34,519 bases of DNA from Alteromonadaceae bacterium (GTDB taxonomy: Bacteria > Pseudomonadota > Gammaproteobacteria > Pseudomonadales > Cellvibrionaceae): the NCBI GenBank assembly GCA_002746115.1, contig NVXL01000009.1, forward strand, positions 1 to 34,519, read 5' to 3'. The notes beneath the pieces were generated by a model, which did no database searches, was not told the DNA's origin, and saw nothing but the letters and a program-made list of their open reading frames with translations. Both the position numbers and the translations under genes were made by a program. Below, piece by piece: positions 28,226 through 34,519 of this stretch. The stretch's first letter is position 1; each line of letters opens with the position of its first letter.

Positions 28226-29365
28226 CTACTCTGCCTGAATTGAAGTGTTTTTAGATAAATTCTTAATCTTGCGTTTGCGGTGACGTTTAAGCTTCGCTTG
28301 CTGGGTTAAAGCCCAGTCTATATGTTCGCTAACGAGTGCGTTTGCGCTTTGTTTTTTTTCTTGTAATGCTGTGACGATATCATTTGAGCTTGGGGCATTC
28401 CCTAGTCCGATGGCCAAATTTCGCAGCCAGTTTTGATATCCTATGCGGCGTATAGCAGAGCCTGCGGTTCTATCCAAAAACTCCTGTTCGGACCACAAAA
28501 AAAGTTGGAGTAGGTCGCTACTATCCATGTTGTGTCTGGGAGTAAAGTCATCTTCGTTTGTTGTCTGTGCCTGCTTATTCCACGGGCATATGGATTGGCA
28601 ATCATCACAGCCAAAAACTCTATTGCCTATAGGCTCTCGGAATTCTTCAGGGATCGCGCCTTTATTCTCTATCGTCAAATAGGCAATGCAGCGGCGAGCG
28701 TCCAAAACGTAAGGTGATGGAAATGCATCTGTAGGGCAAACTTTTAGACAAGCGTCACAATCACCGCACTCATTTTTGCTTGGTGTGGCCAAATTTTCCA
28801 ATGGCAGGTTGGTATAAATCTCCCCGAGGAAAAACCAACTACCTGCATCTCGATTGATGAGCAGGGTGTGCTTGCCTACCCAGCCTAATCCGGCTTTTTC
28901 AGCGAGCGGTCGTTCGAGTACTGGTGCGCTATCGACAAATGGGCGTTGATGTAGCGGTGCATGTAGTTTGTGCTGTTCACAGAAGACGCGAATTTGATCG
29001 GCAAGCTTAGCTAAGCGTTTGCGCATAAGTTTGTGATAGTCCCGTCCAAGTGCATAACGAGCGATATAAGCTTTTTCTGGCGATTTTAGGGTGCGAATGG
29101 GCTGCGTTTGCTCCGGTAGGTAGTTCATGCGAACACTAATTACATGTGTGGTTTCGGGCACAAGCTTATCCGGCTGTTGGCGTAAATCTTGGTTTTCTGC
29201 CATCCAGTTCATTGTTCCGTGAAAGTTATTGTCTAACCATTTTTGTAGGTGTTCGGTTTGTTGAGATACATCTGCTTCGCATATGCCAACTTGCTGAAAG
29301 CCTAGCTCTTGCGCCCACGTTTCAATGTTTTGGGCGAGTACTTGATAGGGGGAAGGGCTCGGCAT
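28226..29365 (-). CDS. queG: Epoxyqueuosine reductase
   Basis: QueG reduces epoxyqueuosine to queuosine at the tRNA wobble position, using a cobalamin cofactor and two [4Fe-4S] clusters. The 379 aa protein has the substrate-pocket motif PFVDSAPVLERPLAEKAGLGWVGKH with the proposed proton donor D145. Cluster cysteines are C200, C203, C206 and C210 (CGDCDACLKVCP), C226 (RRCIAYLTIE) and C253, C256 and C260 (CDDCQSICPWN). A HEAT-like C-terminal part (IRRIGYQNWLRNLAIGLGN) is followed by a basic tail (KLKRHRKRKIKNL). The ATG at 29365 is clear. It is divergent from nnrD, the same neighbourhood as in many gammaproteobacteria. Confidence 0.96.
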   Translation of the reverse strand: MPSPSPYQVLAQNIETWAQELGFQQVGICEADVSQQTEHLQKWLDNNFHGTMNWMAENQDLRQQPDKLVPETTHVISVRMNYLPEQTQPIRTLKSPEKAYIARYALGRDYHKLMRKRLAKLADQIRVFCEQHKLHAPLHQRPFVDSAPVLERPLAEKAGLGWVGKHTLLINRDAGSWFFLGEIYTNLPLENLATPSKNECGDCDACLKVCPTDAFPSPYVLDARRCIAYLTIENKGAIPEEFREPIGNRVFGCDDCQSICPWNKQAQTTNEDDFTPRHNMDSSDLLQLFLWSEQEFLDRTAGSAIRRIGYQNWLRNLAIGLGNAPSSNDIVTALQEKKQSANALVSEHIDWALTQQAKLKRHRKRKIKNLSKNTSIQAE

Positions 29366-29523
29366 AGTGATATTTCGGTTAACCTGTTATTCTTGAATTT
29401 TTGCGGGACTGGGCGATATTAAAGTATGTGCTCATATTGGCTTTACGCATCATTTGTTCTAACCTAAATTGTATCGTTTATGCCTGTTGGAATGTTAACA
29501 GTCTGTATTCTGTATATTGACGT

Positions 29524-29540
29524 ATCGGTCATATGCCGAT
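29524..29540. promoter_or_regulatory. Palindrome in the queG-nnrD divergent region
   Basis: ATCGG (29524-29528) and CCGAT (29536-29540) flank TCATATG, itself containing the palindrome CATATG. It lies about 45 bases before the nnrD ATG in the 220-base divergent region and resembles a dimeric repressor site. No regulator can be named. Confidence 0.35.
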
Positions 29541-29585
29541 GCTTAAGCTAATCCCCTTATTGTATATCTAATACTTAGCGACATT

Positions 29586-31091
29586 ATGCCAAGGTCTAAA
29601 TTACCAGAAAAACTCTATACCTGTGAGCAATCGAAAGCTCTGGATCAAACCGCGATTCAAGCAGGGGAGATTCCCGGCATTGTATTAATGGAGCGGGCAG
29701 GGCGAGCCGCATTTGATCAACTGTTGAGCTTATGGCCTGAATCGCGACGATTGATCGTCTATTGTGGAGGCGGCAATAACGGCGGTGATGGCTATATCGT
29801 TGCAGCGTTGGCTTTACAGCACGGTATGGATATTCAGGTTAAGTATTTGTGCGCCCCGGAAGAGTTGAAAGGTGATGCTATGCTTGCCTTTGAGATTGCC
29901 TGTAAAAGTGCGGTACCAATTAGTGCTTGGAAAGCATCATCGGCCGATGAATTTACGACCGAAACCGTGCTTGTTGATGCTTTGTTGGGAACCGGGTTTT
30001 CTGGCAATGTGCGTACTGATTATGCTGCTGCAATTGGTGAAATGAACGCTAATCCATGTCCCGTATTCGCAATCGATTTGCCTAGCGGCCTTAGTGGGGA
30101 TACGGGAGCTTGTGGTGACGCGGTTGTGCAAGCCGCAGCTACAATTAGTTTTATTGGCTTAAAGAGAGGCTTGCTAACAGGGCGCGGGCCAGCATTTTCG
30201 GGGCAGGTTTTTTTTGATGGCTTATCCGTCCCAGCTTCTGTTTTGAATGGCGTCTCGTCAGTGTCGCGTATCGGTTTAGGATTGTATCAGCTGCCTAAGT
30301 TGGATGCCGATGCACACAAAGGGCATCGCGGACATGTACTCTTAGTTGGGGGAGATAACGGTTTTGGTGGGGCGATTATTATGGCAGCCCATGCCGCTGC
30401 GCGAACAGGTGCAGGGCTTATCAGTGTGGCGACTCGGCCAAACAATGTTTCAGCGCTATTGACTCGAATGCCAGAGGTTATGGTCAATGAGGTGGCTGGC
30501 GCGCAGGATCTTAGAGCTTTGTTGGAAAAAGCCAGCGCAGTTGTTGTAGGTCCTGGCTTGGGTCGTTCTGCGTGGTCTGAGCAATTATTGCAGCCTGTAC
30601 TGCAAAGCGGTTTACCCTTAGTGCTTGATGCTGATGCTTTGAATTTAGTGGCCAGTCATGTACCGTCATCGGTCAATTATCCGAAAGAGCATACTTGGGT
30701 GTTAACGCCGCATCCCGGTGAGGCCGCACGATTATTAAACTGCTCGATCACTGATATTCAAGCTGATCGTTTCTCGGCGGTGCAATCTATTGCACAAAAG
30801 TACCATGCCGTGGTCATACTAAAAGGCGCAGGGACGCTAATTGCTACACGTGATCAACTTGTTGTTGCTGATGTTGGTAGCGTTGGTATGGCAGTCGCTG
30901 GTATGGGGGATATTCTTAGTGGAATTGTTGGGGCTCTTTTGGCTCAGGGCTTGAGTCCTTGGCAGGCGGCATGTATTGGAGTGTGTTTACATGGGGAAGC
31001 TGGAATGCTGGTGACTCAAAAACATGGTCTTCGTGGCGTAATGGCAACTGATTTGCTGCCTTATGTTCGCCAATTAGTGAACGCAATGTGA
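29586..31091 (+). CDS. nnrD: Bifunctional NAD(P)HX epimerase/dehydratase
   Basis: The enzyme repairs hydrated NADH and NADPH: the N-terminal domain (about 1-215) epimerises R- to S-NAD(P)HX and the C-terminal domain (about 230-500) dehydrates it using ADP or ATP. The N-half shows GGGNNGGDGY (61-70), LLGTGFSGNV and IDLPSGLSGDTG. The C-half shows HKGHRGHVLLVGGDNGFGGA, VVGPGLGRS, LDADALN, TPHPGEAARLL, the ILKGAGT motif and catalytic D442 in GMGDILSG. The 501 aa length fits the fused YjeF form. The ATG at 29586 is used. tsaE follows after 107 bases, the order found in E. coli (yjeF-tsaE-amiB-mutL). Confidence 0.96.
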   Translation: MPRSKLPEKLYTCEQSKALDQTAIQAGEIPGIVLMERAGRAAFDQLLSLWPESRRLIVYCGGGNNGGDGYIVAALALQHGMDIQVKYLCAPEELKGDAMLAFEIACKSAVPISAWKASSADEFTTETVLVDALLGTGFSGNVRTDYAAAIGEMNANPCPVFAIDLPSGLSGDTGACGDAVVQAAATISFIGLKRGLLTGRGPAFSGQVFFDGLSVPASVLNGVSSVSRIGLGLYQLPKLDADAHKGHRGHVLLVGGDNGFGGAIIMAAHAAARTGAGLISVATRPNNVSALLTRMPEVMVNEVAGAQDLRALLEKASAVVVGPGLGRSAWSEQLLQPVLQSGLPLVLDADALNLVASHVPSSVNYPKEHTWVLTPHPGEAARLLNCSITDIQADRFSAVQSIAQKYHAVVILKGAGTLIATRDQLVVADVGSVGMAVAGMGDILSGIVGALLAQGLSPWQAACIGVCLHGEAGMLVTQKHGLRGVMATDLLPYVRQLVNAM

Positions 31092-31198
31092 AATAATGCG
31101 CCATGCGCCACTGATTAAGTAAGCAGTTAGCTCTCGTTGGCTTGTTATTAGTGAATTGTTGTTGAAGCTTTATGTGTTGAATTAGGATCTATTCGGTT

Positions 31199-31654
31199 AT
31201 GCATACAGAATTTCTTGTGGACGAGCAGGCAACTGTCGATTGCGGTAAGCGCTTAGGTAAACAGCTTTTAACTGGTGGTGTGGTATATCTGCTCGGGGAT
31301 TTAGGTACGGGCAAGACGACCTTAAGTCGGGGGATATTGAATGCGTGCGGTTATGACGGTGCAGTCAAAAGCCCAACCTATACTTTAGTTGAGCCCTATG
31401 AACTTGACGAGCTGCAGCTTTTTCACTTTGACCTCTACCGCTTGTTGGATCCTGAAGAGCTTGAATACATGGGCGTACGGGATTATTTCCAGCCCTCACA
31501 TTTATGCCTGGTTGAATGGCCTTGTCGCGGATTGGGGGTGATACCGCAAGCGGATGTTATTGTGGAGCTGACCGTGGCCGATCACGGTCGGACAATTCAT
31601 TTAAGCCATGAAAGCACTAGAGGAGAGCAGTTATTAACGGATTTTGCACCTTGA
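31199..31654 (+). CDS. tsaE: tRNA threonylcarbamoyladenosine biosynthesis ATPase TsaE
   Basis: TsaE is the ATPase that resets the TsaB-TsaD complex making t6A37 in ANN-decoding tRNAs. The 151 aa product has Walker A GDLGTGKTT (33-41), the VKSPTYTLVEPY loop, the FHFDLYRLLDPEELEYMG motif and LVEWP. The ATG at 31199 is the first of the frame. Its stop overlaps the proposed TTG start of amiB as TTGA, consistent with coupled translation in an nnrD-tsaE-amiB-mutL unit. Confidence 0.95.
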   Translation: MHTEFLVDEQATVDCGKRLGKQLLTGGVVYLLGDLGTGKTTLSRGILNACGYDGAVKSPTYTLVEPYELDELQLFHFDLYRLLDPEELEYMGVRDYFQPSHLCLVEWPCRGLGVIPQADVIVELTVADHGRTIHLSHESTRGEQLLTDFAP

Positions 31655-33021
31655 TATCTTTTTTTGTATACAGCGGTACTTTATATGCAGGTACTTTGAA
31701 CTCTTTGCTGGGTCGTATTTTTGTATTCTTAAGTCTTGCACTTAGCGCCTTCCAGTTAAACGCTGCGGAACTCGATGGCGTGAGGGTTTGGCGTGCACCC
31801 GAATATACACGTTTGGTGTTAGATCTTAGTGGGCCGGTTGAGCATACGCTCTTTAAGTTAAGTGGGCCAGATCGCCTAGTAATTGATATTAAAGGTAGTA
31901 GCCTCGGTGCAAGTGCCAATCGCCCCGATTTAAAAAACACGCCAATCGTTAATTTACGCTATGGGCAGCGTGAAAATAAGGATTTGCGGGTGGTGTTTGA
32001 TTTGAAATCTGCCGTTAAGCCTCGTAGTTTTAGCCTAAAGGCTCATGCTGGCAAGCCCGACCGTTTGGTTATTGATCTTTATGATGCCCAAAATACAGTT
32101 GTAAAGACGGTTCCGAGCGCTTCTGTTAAAGCGCCAATGAAGCGCGATATCGTGATTGCAATTGATGCTGGGCATGGTGGCGAAGACCCCGGGGCATTGG
32201 GGCCAAAGGGCTTAAAAGAAAAAGACGTTGTTTATAAAATTAGCCAACAATTGGAAAGGTTAATATCCAAAGAACCCGGATATAAAGCCGTAATGGTGCG
32301 TAGTGGTGATTATTACGTGCCATTAAAGAAGCGGCGCAACGCAGCGCGAGAATTGCGCGCGGATTTGTTTGTCTCCATTCACGCAGATGCTTTTGTTAGC
32401 CCTAAAGCTAGCGGCGCTTCCGTATTTGCGCTTTCTCGCAAAGGGGCGACTAGTGAAACGGCTCGGTTTTTAGCCTCTAAAGAAAACGAAGCTGATTTGA
32501 TTGGTGGGGTTGGAGGTGTCAGTTTAGAGGACAAGGATGACGATGTTGCGAAAGTTTTGGTCGATTTGTCTATGACGACGACCTTAGCAAATAGTCTGGA
32601 TGTCGGCTCAGAAGTGCTGAAGGAAATTGGCAGCATTACCAAGCTACATAAGAAACATGTTGAACAGGCTGGATTTAGGGTTCTCAAGTCGCCTGATGTG
32701 CCGTCGATCTTAGTGGAGTCCGGTTTTATTTCTAACCCAGGAGAAGCTAAAAAGCTTAACAGTCGTAGTCATCGGAAGAAATTAGCTAAGGCGATTTTTA
32801 ATGGCATCGTGAAGTATTTCGAGCGCCAAGCGCCAGAAGACTCCTTAGTTTGGTGGAAAAAGCAGGGTGGCGGCCACGTAAGTTACACTATCGGCAAGGG
32901 AGATACGCTGTCCGGGATCGCTAAAAAATATAAAACCAGCGTAGCTCAGATTAAATCGCATAACCGCCTTAAAGGTGAGCGTATTCGCGTTGGTCAAGTC
33001 ATTCGTATTCCCACAAGTTAA
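31651..33021 (+). CDS. amiB: N-acetylmuramoyl-L-alanine amidase AmiB
   Basis: AmiB cleaves stem peptides from septal peptidoglycan in the periplasm to separate daughter cells. It has a signal peptide (FVFLSLALSAFQLNA), an AMIN domain (about 40-150, VRVWRAPEYTRLVLDLSG) and an Amidase_3 domain. Zinc ligands are H175 (DAGHGG), E190 (KEKD) and H244 (SIHAD), with catalytic E356 (VESGF). A C-terminal LysM domain (about 408-456, YTIGKGDTLSGIAKKY) binds glycan. The frame opens at TTG 31651, overlapping tsaE; an in-frame TTG at 31696 gives a more regular signal peptide (MNSLLGRIFVFLS) and may be the real start. The inserted region 260-320 is the regulatory helix that keeps such amidases off until activated by EnvC/NlpD-type factors. 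Confidence 0.94.
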   Translation: MISFFVYSGTLYAGTLNSLLGRIFVFLSLALSAFQLNAAELDGVRVWRAPEYTRLVLDLSGPVEHTLFKLSGPDRLVIDIKGSSLGASANRPDLKNTPIVNLRYGQRENKDLRVVFDLKSAVKPRSFSLKAHAGKPDRLVIDLYDAQNTVVKTVPSASVKAPMKRDIVIAIDAGHGGEDPGALGPKGLKEKDVVYKISQQLERLISKEPGYKAVMVRSGDYYVPLKKRRNAARELRADLFVSIHADAFVSPKASGASVFALSRKGATSETARFLASKENEADLIGGVGGVSLEDKDDDVAKVLVDLSMTTTLANSLDVGSEVLKEIGSITKLHKKHVEQAGFRVLKSPDVPSILVESGFISNPGEAKKLNSRSHRKKLAKAIFNGIVKYFERQAPEDSLVWWKKQGGGHVSYTIGKGDTLSGIAKKYKTSVAQIKSHNRLKGERIRVGQVIRIPTS

Positions 33022-33128
33022 ACCTTAGCGCTGCAAGTACTGCCATATTCCGTTAAAGTAGCGCTTTTAAATCATTGGCAGCTGTTGTTGTCATTGTCGA
33101 TGTTTACCTACTGCCAATTTAAATTTCT

Positions 33129-34519
33129 ATGTCTACAGATATTGCTGAATTGGGCGCCTCGCCCTTAGAGTCCGATGATAATAATGTGCCCGCTAGTCCC
33201 GTGAGCCGGGATATTAAGCGCCTAAGTACCCGCCTTTCCAACCAAATTGCTGCCGGAGAAGTTGTTGAGCGTCCGTCTTCTGTTATCAAAGAGCTGCTAG
33301 AAAACAGCATTGATGCGGGGGCTACTGTACTGGATGTCGAAGTAGAGGGGGGCGGTACAAAGTTGATGCGTATCCGTGATAACGGCTTGGGTATTAGCAA
33401 GGCCAACCTGCCTTTGGCCTTAAGCCGACATGCAACTAGTAAAATCCATTTATTGGATGATCTTGAAGCCGTTAGCACGCTCGGTTTTCGGGGTGAAGCG
33501 CTTGCGAGTATAAGTTCTGTGTCGCGCTTGAATCTAGCAAGCCGCAGTGTCAGTGAAGACTCTGCTTGGCAGGTGCAAGCAGAGGGGCGCGATATGGATG
33601 TGAATTTGTCTCCGGTCGCACATCCGCAAGGATCCACGGTTGAGGTGCGCGATTTATTTTTTAATACGCCTGCTCGACGTAAGTTTTTGCGTACAGAAAA
33701 GACCGAATTTAATCGTATTGAAGAGGTTGTCAAGCGCTTAGCTTTATCTCGATTCTCTTTAAGTTTCTCCCTAAAAAACAACGGCCGCGTTTTGCATAGT
33801 TGGCGTAGTGCCAATACGCGTGCTGAAAAAGAGCGACGCGTTGCCCAGATATGTGGGCCTGTATTTATTGAGAATGCTGTACATGTTGATATTGATCGAG
33901 CGGGTTTACGTTTATGGGGCTGGGTTGCTTTGCCAACGTTTTCACGCAGTCAAGCCGATTTACAGCATTTCTATGTCAATGGCCGTGCGATTAAAGACCG
34001 CCTTGTATCCCATGCTGTTAAACAAGCCTACCAGGATGTGCTTTACCACGGCCGTCACCCTGCCTTTGTTTTATATTTGGAATTAGACCCCTCGAATGTT
34101 GATGTTAACGTGCACCCGACAAAACATGAGGTGCGCTTTCGGGATGGGCGCTTAGTACACGATTTTCTATTTAGTAGTTTGCACAAGGCTTTAGCCGATG
34201 TACGGCCAGGTGACCATGCTAATAATGTGCCGCATACTGAGGGCTCTGAACTGTTGTCGCCAGCTAATCAAGCTGCGATGCCAGTAATGGACGCGTCCGT
34301 GCCAACGGAGCAGGGCAATTTAAACCTAAGTAATCGTCCTGTAGGCGTCCCTTTTGGCTATGCTTTGGCGCCAAGCCAAATGTCACCGGGGCAAACTACG
34401 AACGAGCAAATAAATAGTTACAGCAACTTGGTGAACCCACAAGGCGTTGTACCTGTTGGCGGAGTGCAAGAGTCTGCAGCGGCATATTCGACTTCGCAGG
34501 GCAGCGACGTATATGCCGA
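33129..34519 (+). CDS. mutL: DNA mismatch repair protein MutL (5' part, cut by window end)
   Basis: MutL is the GHKL ATPase that couples MutS mismatch recognition to MutH/UvrD or nicking. The frame stays open from the ATG at 33129 to the window end (about 463 codons of the usual 600-650), so the C-terminal dimerisation domain is not seen. ATPase motifs are E55 and N59 ([12 protein letters not shown]), D84-N-G (IRDNGLGI), [18 protein letters not shown] and [18 protein letters not shown]. The second domain ends with [16 protein letters not shown]. The N-terminus carries about 27 extra residues (rich in Ser, Asp and Pro) before [19 protein letters not shown], longer than in E. coli. Alternative GTG starts lie within this extension. 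It follows amiB by 107 bases, the universal gammaproteobacterial order. Confidence 0.96.
   Translation, partial: MSTDIAELGASPLESDDNNVPASPVSRDIKRLSTRLSNQIAAGEVVERPSSVIKELLENSIDAGATVLDVEVEGGGTKLMRIRDNGLGISKANLPLALSRHATSKIHLLDDLEAVSTLGFRGEALASISSVSRLNLASRSVSEDSAWQVQAEGRDMDVNLSPVAHPQGSTVEVRDLFFNTPARRKFLRTEKTEFNRIEEVVKRLALSRFSLSFSLKNNGRVLHSWRSANTRAEKERRVAQICGPVFIENAVHVDIDRAGLRLWGWVALPTFSRSQADLQHFYVNGRAIKDRLVSHAVKQAYQDVLYHGRHPAFVLYLELDPSNVDVNVHPTKHEVRFRDGRLVHDFLFSSLHKALADVRPGDHANNVPHTEGSELLSPANQAAMPVMDASVPTEQGNLNLSNRPVGVPFGYALAPSQMSPGQTTNEQINSYSNLVNPQGVVPVGGVQESAAAYSTSQGSDVYA

Noticed and set aside
33022-33128. AGCGCT palindromes between amiB and mutL as a terminator
   Set aside because: The two copies are too far apart (about 35 bases) and the following T-run is short; a stable hairpin is not convincing.
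33119-33814. 231-residue minus-strand frame opposite mutL
   Set aside because: It is antisense to a clearly coding MutL with all ATPase motifs; the composition is that of a shadow frame.

Overview
The window is almost entirely conserved housekeeping sequence from one gammaproteobacterium. The gene order priA / rpmE / mrcA / pilMNOPQ-aroK-aroB-damX-like / gltB-gltD / hemE, followed by psd-rhdA-rsgA / orn / queG / nnrD-tsaE-amiB-mutL, closely follows two blocks known from Pseudomonas and from marine Cellvibrionales-type genomes such as Saccharophagus and Teredinibacter. Moderate base composition, Pseudomonas-like pil and glt proteins and an Azotobacter-type rhodanese loop fit that group. The genus is my inference, not something the sequence proves.

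Layout. Bases 1 to about 980 do not match the rest: they hold the first ~310 codons of an alphaproteobacterial-type ntrB sensor kinase, cut off inside its ATPase domain and joined to the 3' flank of priA, where argS is normally found. From 1048 on: priA (-) and rpmE (+) diverge; rpmE and mrcA (-) converge on a bidirectional terminator. A long + strand run follows: pilM-N-O-P-Q (type IV pilus alignment complex and secretin), aroK and aroB (shikimate pathway), and an ATPase/SPOR protein related to DamX. Then come gltB and gltD (glutamate synthase), hemE (haem synthesis) and a DUF3391/HD-GYP-like protein with altered metal-site residues. After a convergent junction there is a tight minus-strand group rsgA-rhdA-psd, a divergent orn, a small conserved-type orphan, queG on the minus strand, and finally nnrD-tsaE-amiB-mutL on the plus strand, with mutL cut by the window end.

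How the genes work together. The pil cluster builds the inner-membrane platform and outer-membrane pore of type IV pili. mrcA, the SPOR protein and amiB act on peptidoglycan synthesis and septal cleavage. gltBD, aroKB and hemE are core biosynthesis. rpmE, rsgA, orn, queG and tsaE serve translation and RNA turnover.

I did not find a convincing new multi-gene system. The two observations most worth following up are the cross-phylum-class junction near base 980 (most likely a chimeric assembly, possibly a transfer event) and the degenerate HD-GYP protein at 22758-24182. Smaller points include a psd terminator embedded in the coding end of the converging HD-GYP gene, and several intergenic hairpins.
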